From: Streptomyces sp. F63
Lineage (GTDB): Bacteria; Actinomycetota; Actinomycetes; Streptomycetales; Streptomycetaceae
Direction: 5' to 3'
Length of the DNA stretch: 64,000 bases
Assembly: GCF_018070345.1 (NCBI RefSeq)
Contig: NZ_JAGPXX010000007.1
Location: 62,001 to 126,000 of the forward strand
Part shown: positions 1 through 7,690 of the stretch, in pieces
How the letters are laid out: every line of letters starts with the position of its first letter
Numbering within the stretch: the first letter of the stretch is position 1
Notes under the pieces: generated by a model
Told to the model about the DNA's origin: nothing
The model's database searches: none
The model's input: the letters and a program-made list of their open reading frames with translations, nothing else
Program-made: the position numbers and the translations under genes

Positions 1-887
1 TCGCCTGCGGCAGCTCCGGCCAGTACATGCCGACCTTCGCCGCCTGGGAGGCCACCGTCCTGGCGGAGTGCTACGACCTGGTCGACCACATCTCCCTGCA
101 CGCCTACTACGAGGAGAAGGACGGCGACCGCGACTCCTTCCTCGCCTCCGCCGTCGACATGGAGTCCTTCATCGAGAACGTGATCGCCACCTGCGACCAC
201 GTCGGCGCCCGGCTCAAGTCGACGAAGCGGATCAACCTCTCCTTCGACGAGTGGAACGTCTGGTACCTCTCCCGCTTCCAGGAGGAGGCCGAGCGCAACC
301 CGGGCCAGTGGGAGGAGGCGCCGCGGCTGCTGGAGGACAACTACAGCGTCACCGACGCCGTCGTCTTCGGCTCGCTGCTCATCGCGCTGCTCCGGCACGC
401 CGACCGGGTGACCGTCGCCTGCCTCGCCCAGCTCGTCAACGTCATCGCCCCGATCCTCACCGAACCCGGCGGCCTCGCCTGGCGGCAGACCACCTTCTTC
501 CCCTTCGCGCAGGCGTCGCGGTACGGACGCGGCCGGGTCCTGACGGTCAACCCGGCCGGACCCGTGCAGAAGACCGCGCGCTACGGAGAGGTGCCGCTGC
601 TGCACGCCACGGCGGTACAGGACGAGGAGACCGGCGCGGTCACCCTCTTCGCCGTCAACCGCAGCCAGACCGAACCGCTGCCCCTGGAGGCCGCGCTGCA
701 CGGCCTGTCCGTCGGACGGGTCGCCGAGCACAGCGTGCTGGCCGACGCCGACCCGGAGGCCCGCAACACCCTCGCCGAACCGGAACGCGTCACCCCGCAC
801 GCGGCGGCGGAGGGCACCGAACTGGCGGACGGCGTGCTGCGCACGGTGCTGGAACCCCTGTCCTGGAACGTCATCCGCCTCGTCTGA
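1..887 (+). CDS. GH51 alpha-L-arabinofuranosidase, 3' part
   Basis: This is the C-terminal part of a glycoside hydrolase family 51 enzyme, which removes terminal arabinofuranosyl residues from arabinans and arabinoxylans. The frame is open through the left edge (first full codon at base 3), so the start lies outside the window. The visible start CGSSGQYMPTF and the segment DEWNVWY at codons 247-267 are GH51 hallmarks; the Glu of DEW is the expected nucleophile. The catalytic-barrel end is followed by the small beta-sandwich typical of the family (AVNRSQTEPLPLE, ending LSWNVIRLV). No signal peptide can be judged. It is followed by a strong hairpin terminator, so it is probably the last gene of its unit. 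Confidence 0.9.
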   Translation, partial: ACGSSGQYMPTFAAWEATVLAECYDLVDHISLHAYYEEKDGDRDSFLASAVDMESFIENVIATCDHVGARLKSTKRINLSFDEWNVWYLSRFQEEAERNPGQWEEAPRLLEDNYSVTDAVVFGSLLIALLRHADRVTVACLAQLVNVIAPILTEPGGLAWRQTTFFPFAQASRYGRGRVLTVNPAGPVQKTARYGEVPLLHATAVQDEETGAVTLFAVNRSQTEPLPLEAALHGLSVGRVAEHSVLADADPEARNTLAEPERVTPHAAAEGTELADGVLRTVLEPLSWNVIRLV

Positions 888-976
888 CGGGACGGAGCGG
901 CCGGGCCGACCGGATCGGCCGGGCCGGATATACCGGACGGGGGCCCGCTCCGGCCGCTCCGGCACCGCCCCCACGC

Positions 977-1013
977 GTGCCCAACGGCTGTACGCCGAAC
1001 AGCCGTTGGGCAC
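977..1013 (+). terminator. Strong hairpin terminator after the GH51 gene
   Basis: Bases 977-991 (GTGCCCAACGGCTGT) are perfectly reverse-complementary to 999-1013, giving a 15-bp stem with a 7-base loop. It lies 90 bases after the GH51 stop. There is no T-run, as is usual in high-GC actinomycetes. It could also limit read-through into the next gene at 1220. Confidence 0.85.
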
Positions 1014-1070
1014 TCCCTCCGGTACGGGCCCGCACCCACCGGGCGGCACGACCCCCCGTACCGCTCCGGC

Positions 1071-1102
1071 ACACCGGCACACCGGCACACCGGCACACCG
1101 GC
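1071..1102 (+). repeat. Four tandem copies of the 8-mer ACACCGGC
   Basis: Four exact tandem copies of ACACCGGC, preceded by a partial copy (CCGGC) and followed by a degenerate ACATCGC. It lies in the intergenic space between the GH51 terminator and the ATP-binding protein gene, about 120 bases before that start. Such a tract may vary in copy number by slippage. Confidence 0.9.
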
Positions 1103-1219
1103 ACATCGCACCACCGGGCGCACCCAGCGTTCACGGGCTCCTACATTCCGTGATGAGATTCACACGACCAGTAGCCGTATAGCGGTTGCGCTGTTCACCG
1201 CGCAGGGGAGACAAGAAGC

Positions 1220-1648
1220 ATGGAGCCCCACACCTACGCCCTGTGCTGTCCTCCGCAGATCACCGTCCCGAAGATCGCCCGCGACTTCGTGACGAGCGTC
1301 CTGCGCTCCCTGGACCTGCGGCACATCACCGACAGCGCGGCTCTGTGCACCTCCGAACTGGTCACCAACTCCTATGTGCACACCAACAGGGGCGGGGACT
1401 CCGGCTCCGGCATCGGCTCCCTGCTGTGGCTGGTGATCGAGCCGACCCTCGTACGGATCAGCGTCTACGACGCCAACCCGTCCGCCCCCGCCCCGCGCAG
1501 CGCCCGGGACGACGACGAGGGGGGCCGCGGCCTCGCCCTGGTCGCCGCCCTCGCCGACGCCTGGGGCCACGTACGGGGAGGCCCCCCGGGCCTCACCGCG
1601 CGCCAGGGCAAGGGCGTCTGGTGCGAACTGGGCACCCTCCGGGCGTAG
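1220..1648 (+). CDS. ATP-binding protein (RsbW/SpoIIAB-like HATPase)
   Basis: A 142-residue protein with the GHKL ATPase fold used by anti-sigma-factor kinases and by the many stand-alone HATPase_c_2 proteins of streptomycetes. The N box is ELVTNSYVH at residues 46-54, the G1 box DANPSAP at 84-90 and the glycine-rich G2 lid GGRGLALVAALAD at 101-113. The ATG is preceded by GGGGAGA at a normal distance. Such proteins probably phosphorylate or sequester regulatory partners, but no anti-anti-sigma or sigma gene sits beside it. The neighbouring XRE/DUF397 pair on the other strand is a common association for this family. Confidence 0.85.
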   Translation: MEPHTYALCCPPQITVPKIARDFVTSVLRSLDLRHITDSAALCTSELVTNSYVHTNRGGDSGSGIGSLLWLVIEPTLVRISVYDANPSAPAPRSARDDDEGGRGLALVAALADAWGHVRGGPPGLTARQGKGVWCELGTLRA

Positions 1649-1713
1649 CCGGCGAGCCCGGTGCGGCGGCGCGCGGGCGGACGCGCCGGCAGGCGGTGCA
1701 CCGGATCAGTTCC

Positions 1714-1935
1714 TCACACCCTCGGGGCCGGGCTGTCGAACTCCCCGTTCTTCACACCGCTGAGCAGCGAGCCCAGTGCGGTGGAGGAGACGGTCAGGAC
1801 GGTGCCGGGGGCCTCGCTCTCGCGGAGGGCGACGGTGGCGGGGCCGGCGGCGGCGAGTTCGACGCACTCGCCCTCCTCCTGCGAGTAGGACGACTTCTGC
1901 CAGATGGTCTGCTCGGCCAACGGATGACCCTTCAC
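1714..1935 (-). CDS. DUF397 domain protein
   Basis: A 73-residue protein starting at GTG (MKGHPLAEQTIWQKSSYS) with the DUF397 signature WxKSSYS...G.CVELA. The GTG overlaps the stop of the upstream XRE gene in a GTGA arrangement, so the two are translationally coupled. In actinomycetes DUF397 proteins are the usual partners of XRE/DUF5753 regulators (the BldB/AbaA-orfD/WhiJ-type sets). A role in tuning the regulator is inferred from that pairing. The frame upstream of this GTG stays open but reads across the partner gene and is not coding. Confidence 0.85.
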   Translation of the reverse strand: MKGHPLAEQTIWQKSSYSQEEGECVELAAAGPATVALRESEAPGTVLTVSSTALGSLLSGVKNGEFDSPAPRV

Positions 1936-2786
1936 AGCTCTCGGACGACCGACTGGATGAAGGCGCGCGACTCGGTCTCTCCGAGCGCCGCCGACCATAT
2001 GGCGTCGAAGAGCGTCCGGTACTTCCGCAGTTGCGGCTCGGTGTGGAGCAGCCCCATGCCGTGCGCGGCGTCGACCTGCACGCTGTCGAGCTGCGGTACG
2101 GGCCCGCAGGCGTAGAGCATCGCGTGGCCGGAGCCGATGTGCGCCTCGGAGGCGAAGGGGATCACGCGCAGGCTGATGTACGGCTGCTCGCTCAGGCTCT
2201 GCAGGGCCTTCAGCTGTTCGCGCACCACCGCGCGGCCGCCGAAGCGCATGCGCAGCGCGGCCTCGTGGATGACCACCTCGTAGGGGGAGGCGCGGTGCCG
2301 GCTCAGGACGGACTGCCGCTCCATGCGGTGCGAGACGCGGGCCTCCAGCTCCGTCTTGGGCAGCGGGGGGAGGGCGGCGCCGAAGATGGTGCGGGCGTAC
2401 GCCTCGGTCTGTAACAGGCCGGGGATGTGGGTGATCTGGATGGTGCGGAGCCGGGTCGCGTGGTGTTCCAGTTCGGAGAGGTCCAGCAGCGGGGCGGGCA
2501 GCACGCCCCGGTACGCCTCCCACCAGCCCTGGCCGCGCTGTTCGTAGGTGATGGCCACGAGGGCGTCGATCAGCGCGCTGTCGCCGCAGGAGTAGAACGT
2601 CGCGAGCCGCCGCAGCCGCTCCTCGCTGACCCCGAGCCGTCCCGCCTCGATATGGCTGACCTTGGCGGGGTCCACCCCCAGGAGTTTCGCGGTGTCGCGG
2701 GCGGTGACCCCCGCGGCCTCGCGCATCCTCCGCAACTCGGCACCCAGGCGCTCCTGACGAGCTGTCGGCGCGCTTCTCAGCGACAT
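1932..2786 (-). CDS. XRE-family regulator with DUF5753 domain
   Basis: A 284-residue WhiJ-like transcription factor. The N-terminal helix-turn-helix occupies about residues 12-70 (LGAELRRMREAAGVTARDTA ... DPAKVSHIEAGRLG), and the rest matches DUF5753 (QGWWEAYRGVLPAPLLDLSE, then TIQITHIPGLLQTEAYAR). The ATG at 2786 follows a GAGGGG ribosome site. Its stop overlaps the start of the DUF397 gene by four bases. Regulators of this group in Streptomyces influence development and antibiotic production, but no target is visible here. Confidence 0.88.
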   Translation of the reverse strand: MSLRSAPTARQERLGAELRRMREAAGVTARDTAKLLGVDPAKVSHIEAGRLGVSEERLRRLATFYSCGDSALIDALVAITYEQRGQGWWEAYRGVLPAPLLDLSELEHHATRLRTIQITHIPGLLQTEAYARTIFGAALPPLPKTELEARVSHRMERQSVLSRHRASPYEVVIHEAALRMRFGGRAVVREQLKALQSLSEQPYISLRVIPFASEAHIGSGHAMLYACGPVPQLDSVQVDAAHGMGLLHTEPQLRKYRTLFDAIWSAALGETESRAFIQSVVREL

Positions 2787-3135
2787 GGCGTCCCCTCGTG
2801 GCTCGTGTGTCGCATGTGACGCAACACCTTTTCATGAACCGGGGGAGGCGAGGGACGTGGAGGGACCAGGTTGCAGGGGTGCCACCTTGCCCCTGGCGGC
2901 GGGGCCGGGGAGGCAGCCGCTCTGCCATGGCGCTCCGGGGGCGCTGCTGCCCAGCGTGGCGGAGGGCGTGGTCGGTGGTGACCGGTAGCAGCGGTTCCCG
3001 GCTTCACGGGAACACCGCCCCCGGCGGGGGTTACCGGCCCCGGCTCCCCCCGGGGTCATGCCACACGGTGAGCATCCCCAACCGCAACCCTTACAGAGGG
3101 AGCCCAAGCCCTCGGGGAGCCGGAGGCCGAAATCG
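2787..3135. other. Intergenic region between XRE gene and vapC
   Basis: About 350 bases without a gene, lying between the leftward vapC end and the leftward XRE start. It must carry the XRE promoter. The only distinct structure is the hairpin at 2991-3018. No credible coding frame was found. Confidence 0.6.
2991..3018 (-). terminator. Candidate terminator downstream of vapBC
   Basis: GCGGTTCCCG at 2991-3000 can pair with CGGGAACACCGC at 3007-3018: six perfect pairs around a six-base loop, then a two-base bulge and four more pairs. It sits about 120 bases beyond the vapC stop in the direction of transcription. Confidence 0.45.
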
Positions 3136-3543
3136 TCAGGGAACGTCGTGGATATTGTGTTCGGCCATGTCAGAAGCGTGCCGCGTGATGACGCGGTAGT
3201 CGGCGTCGTCATGCAGCACCACCAGCCCGTGATGAGCCGCAGTAGCCGCGATCATGAGATCTACAGCCGAGGCACTGCGGTGCTCACCGGCTTGGGCCAT
3301 GCGGTGCTGCACCGCGCCAATCCAGCGTCCCGCGTTCTTCGGTACTGACACGTCCGGGTAGAGATCCGCGAACATCTCGGCGATCTCGCCGTACTCGCGA
3401 CCGTTCCGGGCGCTGTACAGAAACTCGGTGCGCTGTGGAAAGCAGGAGGCCATGGCTCCGGCGTCGACCGCGTCGTACCACGCGGACTGCAGTTTCGGCT
3501 CCCGGAGCAACCGGACGAGTGCCGACGTGTCGAGCAGGTACAT
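3136..3543 (-). CDS. vapC: PIN-domain toxin (VapC family)
   Basis: A 135-residue PIN ribonuclease, the toxin of a type II pair. The sequence starts MYLLDTSALVRLL, and the acidic metal-binding residues are visible as Asp5, Glu40 (QRTEFLYSAR), Asp95 (SAVDLMIAATA) and the acidic cluster near 112-115 (HDDADY). Members of this family cut RNA, often tRNA, and stop growth when not bound by antitoxin. The ATG at 3543 overlaps the antitoxin stop by one base (TGATG), so the two are coupled. A GTG one codon upstream is an alternative start. Confidence 0.9.
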   Translation of the reverse strand: MYLLDTSALVRLLREPKLQSAWYDAVDAGAMASCFPQRTEFLYSARNGREYGEIAEMFADLYPDVSVPKNAGRWIGAVQHRMAQAGEHRSASAVDLMIAATAAHHGLVVLHDDADYRVITRHASDMAEHNIHDVP

Positions 3544-3764
3544 CACCGGGTGCGCTTCTCCGCCTCGTGCAGAGCCTCGGCGTCCTCCACAGCTCCCCAC
3601 TCCCGCGCCCGCTCGAAGTGGCGACTGATACGGGCCGCCCGCTCCTGCTGCTCGGCGTAGAAGTGGAGCGCGACGTTCACCGCTTCCTTCTTCGTCCTTG
3701 CCTTCGAGAGGGCCATGGCCCGTCGCAGAGCGTCGTCATCAATATCGATTTGCGTAACGGACAC
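3543..3764 (-). CDS. vapB: VapB-type antitoxin
   Basis: A 73-residue protein starting at GTG (MSVTQIDIDDDALRRAMALS), preceded by a strong GGAGG with six-base spacing. The pattern of a short beta strand with ID-ID-D followed by AL..A......KTKKEAVN-type helix is that of the VapB antitoxin family, a ribbon-helix-helix-like DNA-binding domain at about residues 1-45. The C-terminal tail (residues 46-73) would wrap the toxin. It directly precedes vapC and is expected to repress its own promoter through the palindrome at 3780-3819. Confidence 0.85.
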   Translation of the reverse strand: MSVTQIDIDDDALRRAMALSKARTKKEAVNVALHFYAEQQERAARISRHFERAREWGAVEDAEALHEAEKRTR

Positions 3765-3779
3765 ACCGCACCTCCGTCC

Positions 3780-3819
3780 AATGTTGGTGATGTACATGGA
3801 AGTGTACATGAGCAACATT
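3780..3819 (-). promoter_or_regulatory. 40-bp imperfect palindrome, likely vapBC operator
   Basis: The outer arms AATGTTG (3780-3786) and CAACATT (3813-3819) are exact reverse complements, and the inner arms ATGTACA and TGTACAT also pair, with only two mismatches between inner and outer arms. It ends 16 bases before the vapB start. Two TGTACAT copies, each containing the palindrome TGTACA, sit ten bases apart. Position and symmetry fit autoregulation by VapBC. Confidence 0.7.
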
Positions 3820-4250
3820 CCGACCGCGAGCAGAGGCGACTGCGTGCCACGCCTGCCTCTGCGCACAGCAAGCCTGCTCTCGGAACCGGCAATGGCCCGG
3901 GCCTCCGTCTCACCCCGCGTCGGCGGGGAGGCTCGACCTGAGCGGCGTGCTCTTTCTCGTCGAGTGTCCTCCCCGCCGACGCGGGGTGTTCACGGCTGGT
4001 GCTGTCCGAAGGGGATGGGGCGCTCCGTCAGCCAGAAGGGAACGAGTAGGTCACCGTGATCCTCGCCTGACGGTACGAGTTGGCCCTAACGGCCGCAGGA
4101 AACCAATTGCTGGCTTCCAGGTAAGCCAACGGCCAGGCCTTTGACGAACATCACGATGGCCTCCGCCGGGTGAGGGCGAGGAGCAATCGCTACCGCCCAG
4201 CCGCAGGCCAGGCGTACCGTTTCGGGTGTCGAGTTCAGAACGGAGCCAGT
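3820..4250. other. Intergenic region between vapBC promoter and XRE gene
   Basis: About 430 bases without a convincing gene. It holds the inverted CRISPR-like hairpins (3912-3987) and two copies of the 7-mer ACGGTAC/GTACCGT (4070-4076 and 4214-4220) that recur around the XRE gene. The frame 3947-4144 is open but lacks a ribosome site and recognisable sequence. Confidence 0.5.
3912..3987. repeat. Inverted pair of CRISPR-repeat-like hairpins
   Basis: The 20 bases at 3912-3931 are the exact reverse complement of 3968-3987 (CCTCCCCGCCGACGCGGGGT). Each copy folds on its own: CCCCGC, loop CGAC, GCGGGG. This resembles the hairpin core of actinobacterial type I-E CRISPR repeats, and CTCGAC/GTCGAG continues the symmetry inward after a short gap. 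The copies face each other across 36 bases, so this is not a working array, and no cas gene is present. It could instead act as a bidirectional terminator. Confidence 0.6.
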
Positions 4251-5456
4251 ATGCGGCACCCCGCTGACGACCACACCGGCGCTCGCATCGCCGACTACCG
4301 CAAATTGCGTCACCTCACCCAAGAGGCGTTGGCTCAGAGGGCGTACCTCTCCCGCAGTTGCATCGCCAAGGTGGAACGGGGACTTGCGCCGGCCACTCCT
4401 GCTGTCGTGGCGGCCGTGGCCCGCGTGCTCCAGGTTGATGTCGCTGTCCTCAACGGCCAGCCGTACACCTCGGAAATGCAGCAGGACCACTTGGACTTGG
4501 TGATCGCGCCGCTGTCCGACGCGCTGGATCTCTACGACCTCGGGCCCGACCCGGACATCACGCCCCGCTCTGTCGCGGACATCGAGCCGGACGTCCGCGC
4601 CTTGTGCGAAAAAGCTTGTGCCACCGAGTACAGCGGTGTGGGGCAGCAACTCCCCGGTCTGCTTGGTGAGCTCACCACGGCCATCAGCCTTCTGCCCGAA
4701 GGGGAGGAACGGCGGCGCACCGCCGCAGCGTTGTCCTGGTGCTACTGGGTGGCCTACGAATTCGCGTACCGGCTCGGCTACCACCTGCTGGCGTCCATCG
4801 CGCTGGAGCGGATGGGGTGGACTGCCGAGCAGGCCCAGGACCCACTGCTCCTCGCGGTCCGTCTCAGCCGCCGCAGTGCCATGCTGCTGCGCCGCGGCGA
4901 CCACCGCATGTCGCTGCGCACGCTGGATCGCGCGTACCGACTCGTGGGCCAGCACGACGCCCCCGGCTCCGTGCCAGTACTCGCAGTCTCCGGGAGTCTG
5001 CACCTGGCAGCGGCCATCGCTGCGGCTCAGGCCAAGGACCCGGACACTGTGGCAGGGCGCATGGAGTTGGCGCGGCAGGTGGCGAAGGAGATCGGCCGCG
5101 ACGTGCCCCAGGTGTACTGGGCCGCGTTCGGTGAGACCAACGTCCAGCATTTCGATGTGGCCACGCGGGTTGAGCTCGGGCAACTCGGCGACGCGGTGAG
5201 GGCGGCGCGGTCGCTGCGTTTCCCTGCCGAGCATCCGCGGATGCGGGTGGGCCGGTACTACATCGAAATGGCCCGGGCGTACACCGAGATGGGGCGGGTG
5301 GATGCGGCGCAGTGGGCGCTGTCCCAGGCCCGAACAGTGGCACCGCAGCAGGCCCGCTACCACCCGCTGGTGCGGGAGACGATCGGCGCGCTGGTGCGTC
5401 GGCAGCGGCGGGCTGCGGAGGGGCTGACATCACTCGCGGCGTGGGTCGGTATGTGA
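4251..5456 (+). CDS. XRE-family regulator with TPR-like C-terminal region
   Basis: A 401-residue protein. The helix-turn-helix is at about residues 8-64 (GARIADYRKLRHLTQEALAQ ... YLSRSCIAKVERGLAPATP). The rest is helical and rich in Ala/Leu/Arg, with repeated LARQ/ALxxA stretches resembling TPR repeats, as in many large streptomycete regulators that sense peptides or partner proteins. The ATG at 4251 is chosen because GGAG lies just before it; the frame is open 81 bases further upstream without a site. The short genes that follow on the same strand, separated by about 100 bases, may be its targets. Confidence 0.8.
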   Translation: MRHPADDHTGARIADYRKLRHLTQEALAQRAYLSRSCIAKVERGLAPATPAVVAAVARVLQVDVAVLNGQPYTSEMQQDHLDLVIAPLSDALDLYDLGPDPDITPRSVADIEPDVRALCEKACATEYSGVGQQLPGLLGELTTAISLLPEGEERRRTAAALSWCYWVAYEFAYRLGYHLLASIALERMGWTAEQAQDPLLLAVRLSRRSAMLLRRGDHRMSLRTLDRAYRLVGQHDAPGSVPVLAVSGSLHLAAAIAAAQAKDPDTVAGRMELARQVAKEIGRDVPQVYWAAFGETNVQHFDVATRVELGQLGDAVRAARSLRFPAEHPRMRVGRYYIEMARAYTEMGRVDAAQWALSQARTVAPQQARYHPLVRETIGALVRRQRRAAEGLTSLAAWVGM

Positions 5457-5527
5457 CGGTACGACCGTAGTCAAGAGGCGTTTGTTCCCGTCTCATGAAC
5501 AGCGGGTCCAGTCCAGCTCGGCACTGT

Positions 5528-5555
5528 TGTGACGTACCGTACGCATCGCGTCACA
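5528..5555 (+). promoter_or_regulatory. Dyad before the prim-pol-like gene
   Basis: TGTGACG (5528-5534) and CGTCACA (5549-5555) are exact reverse complements separated by 14 bases, and an internal palindrome CGTACCGTACG lies at 5533-5543. The dyad ends on the ATG of the next gene, so a protein bound here would block it. The inner GTACCGT also occurs twice before the XRE gene and once at its end. Confidence 0.45.
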
Positions 5556-6019
5556 TGGAGTTCATCGTGCTGGACAAGCATTCCACCGTCGCCCTGGAGT
5601 GGATCGGCCGTGCGGGCGGCAGTCCCGGGCAGGCGGCCGTCGCGTGGCTGGCGGACGAGCTCGTCACGGTCCCGGTGGGTGTCGCCTGGGACGTCGTACG
5701 GCTGCCGGCCGCCGAGGGGTGGCGGACCGTTCACATCCTGCAGAAGCTCGGGGAGGTCGGCCCCGTCCTGCTCGGCCCGAAGGGCGTCGAGGTGATGGTG
5801 CCGGTGGGCGCGGCCCACGACTGGGACCTGCCCGGTGCGCGCGTGCTGGCCCGGGCCGAGCACGTCGATGTGCCGCCTCCTCGGGTGGTCGCACCGCACA
5901 CCCGGCACCGGCGCACGTGGATCGTCCCCCCGACCGGCGAGCCCGCCGTGCTGACGGACGCCGACGCCCTGTACGGGGCTTACGCGGCGGCCCTCGCCAC
6001 CGGAGGGTCCGCCCGGTGA
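5555..6019 (+). CDS. Small protein resembling the prim-pol N-terminal domain
   Basis: A 154-residue protein starting MEFIVLDK. The run WDVVRLPAAEG ... GPVLLGPKGVEVMVPVG ... WDLPGARVL ... VPPPRV ... TWIVPPTG resembles the short stand-alone bifunctional primase/polymerase-like proteins of streptomycetes (FDVL.LP..., GPV, LPG, VPPP). Essential catalytic acidic residues of true primases are not evident, so it may be a non-catalytic relative. An upstream ATG at 5495 has no ribosome site; the chosen ATG lacks a good one too. Its stop overlaps the next GTG start. Identification rests on remembered resemblance. Confidence 0.55.
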   Translation: MEFIVLDKHSTVALEWIGRAGGSPGQAAVAWLADELVTVPVGVAWDVVRLPAAEGWRTVHILQKLGEVGPVLLGPKGVEVMVPVGAAHDWDLPGARVLARAEHVDVPPPRVVAPHTRHRRTWIVPPTGEPAVLTDADALYGAYAAALATGGSAR

Positions 6020-6213
6020 GGCAGTGCGCACGGTGCGGGCAGCTCGGTCGACTGGTGCGGGTCGGCGCGCGGGACGGGGCCGCCACGGGGATTGTGGTGT
6101 ACGCCTGCCCGGGGCACGCGGCGGAGTTTCCGCCGCTGCCCGGGGCGGACCCGGTCGGTCTGATCGAGTCGGTGGCGCGGGCTCGCCGGGAACGGGACGC
6201 GGCCGGGCGGTGA
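6016..6213 (+). CDS. Small Cys-containing protein
   Basis: A 65-residue protein of unknown function, starting at GTG inside a GTGA overlap with the preceding gene. It has CARCGQLGRL near the N-terminus and a later YACPGHAAEFPP, giving a possible CxxC/CxxH zinc site. The C-terminal part is a charged helix (VARARRERDAAGR). Tight coupling to the upstream gene and a matching short Cys gene downstream suggest the three are expressed together. Confidence 0.6.
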   Translation: MRQCARCGQLGRLVRVGARDGAATGIVVYACPGHAAEFPPLPGADPVGLIESVARARRERDAAGR

Positions 6214-6220
6214 GGCGGCG

Positions 6221-6442
6221 GTGAGGCTGCGATGGTGCGCGTGGCACGAGCCGCTCGCCCCGGACACCGTGCCGGTCCGGGGCGTCGAGGCGGGGCTCGG
6301 TGCGGGGTGCCGGCGGTACGCCTGCCGCCGCTGTGTCACCGGTCTGGGCCTGGTCCCGGACCTCCGCCTCACCTCCGTGAGCCGGAGGCCCGGGCCGGGC
6401 GGTCAGCGGGCCGAGAAGGAGTGCACCGTCTCCGAGCGGTAG
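6221..6442 (+). CDS. Small Cys-rich protein, end overlaps galM
   Basis: A 73-residue frame starting at GTG eight bases after the preceding stop. It contains CAWHEPLAP and later CRRYACRRC, so four Cys and one His could bind zinc. The C-terminal 13 codons overlap the convergent epimerase gene end, and that tail looks unconserved. I do not recognise a function. It may be a degenerate or optional third member of the small-gene run. Confidence 0.5.
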   Translation: MRLRWCAWHEPLAPDTVPVRGVEAGLGAGCRRYACRRCVTGLGLVPDLRLTSVSRRPGPGGQRAEKECTVSER

Positions 6443-7611
6443 GTCTCGCCGGGGCGGAGGACCGTGGACGGGAACGACGGCTGGTTCGGGGAGTCCGGGA
6501 AGTGCTGGGTCTCCAGGCAGAAGCCGTCGCCCTGGCGGTAGACGCGGCCCGAGGTGCCGGCGTAGGTGGCGTCCAGGAAGTTGCCGGTGTAGAGCTGCAC
6601 GCCCGGCTCGGTGGTGGCGATCCGCATCGTGCGGCCGGAGCGCGGGTCGGTGACCGTCATCGCGTGGCGGGGGCGGGTGGTGATCCCCTTGTCCAGGACG
6701 TAGTTGTGGTCGATGCCCCGCCCGTACAGCACCTGCTCGTGCGCCTCGCGGATGTCCCGGCCGATGGGCTTCGCGCGCCGGAAGTCGAAGGGGGTGCCGG
6801 CCACCGGGAGAAGTTCCCCCGTGGGGATGAGCGAGGCGTCCACCGGCGTGATGCGGGACGCGTCGAGCCACAGCTCGTGGTCCATGACCGTGCCGGTGCC
6901 CTCGCCGCCGAGGTTGAAGTAGGTGTGGTTGGTGAGGTTCACGACGGTGGGGGCGTCCGTCGTCGCCGCGTAGACGATGCGGAAGTCCCCGCGGGCGGTG
7001 AGGATGTAGTCCACCCGCACCGTCAGCTCGCCCGGGTAGCCCATCTCGCCGTCCGGGCTGACCCGGGTGAGCGTCAGGCCGGCGTCCCCGCCCCGGGTGA
7101 AGGGCTCGACGTCCCAGACCCGCTTGTCGAAGCCCCGGTCGCCGCCGTGCAGGCTGTTCTCCCCGTCGTTGAGCGGGAGTTGGTAGGTCCTGCCGTCGAG
7201 GGTGAAGCGGCCCCGGGCGATGCGGTTGCCGAAGCGGCCGATCAGCGCGCCGAAGAACGGGCTGTTCTCGGTGTACGAGGCGAGGTCCGCGAAGCCGAGG
7301 GAGACATTGGCCGTGCGGCCGTGCCGGTCGGGGATCTCCAGGGACTGGACGATCCCGCCGTACGACAGCACCCGCAGCCGGGTGCCGCCGCGGGCGAGGG
7401 TCCAGCGGTCGACGCGGGTGCCGTCCGGGAGGCTGCCGAAGCCCTCCCGGGTGGGGAGGCCGCGCCCGGCGGGCCCGGCCTCCCCCGGGGCCCCGGCCCC
7501 GGTCCCGTTGCCGGCTCCGGCCCGGTCCCGGGCCCGTGCCGCGCCTGCTGTCGTCATGCTCGCCGCCAATCCGGCGGCCGCGGCCGCCATCACCGTGCGT
7601 CTCGAAGTCAT
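6403..7611 (-). CDS. galM: Secreted aldose 1-epimerase (mutarotase)
   Basis: A 402-residue enzyme that interconverts the alpha and beta anomers of sugars. It begins MTSRRTVMAAAAAGLAASMT, an arginine-bearing export signal of about 27 residues, so it acts outside the membrane. Mutarotase motifs follow: RFGNRIARGRFTLDG, NSLHGG, NLTNHTYFNL with the catalytic His, and TTEPGVQLYTGNFL with the catalytic Glu. It is the last gene of the leftward sugar operon, 79 bases after the permease stop. Placing the anomer-converting enzyme outside the cell suggests it prepares the sugar for the binding protein. Confidence 0.9.
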   Translation of the reverse strand: MTSRRTVMAAAAAGLAASMTTAGAARARDRAGAGNGTGAGAPGEAGPAGRGLPTREGFGSLPDGTRVDRWTLARGGTRLRVLSYGGIVQSLEIPDRHGRTANVSLGFADLASYTENSPFFGALIGRFGNRIARGRFTLDGRTYQLPLNDGENSLHGGDRGFDKRVWDVEPFTRGGDAGLTLTRVSPDGEMGYPGELTVRVDYILTARGDFRIVYAATTDAPTVVNLTNHTYFNLGGEGTGTVMDHELWLDASRITPVDASLIPTGELLPVAGTPFDFRRAKPIGRDIREAHEQVLYGRGIDHNYVLDKGITTRPRHAMTVTDPRSGRTMRIATTEPGVQLYTGNFLDATYAGTSGRVYRQGDGFCLETQHFPDSPNQPSFPSTVLRPGETYRSETVHSFSAR

Positions 7612-7690
7612 GCCGTGCCGATCCTCTCAGGGGGGACAAGGGGACAAACGGGCAGAGGGCGCCTGGCCCCGGGCCGGTCGGCCGGCCCGG

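Noticed and set aside
3912..3987. A CRISPR array
   Set aside because: Only two repeat-like units, in inverted orientation, with no direct-repeat array and no cas genes.
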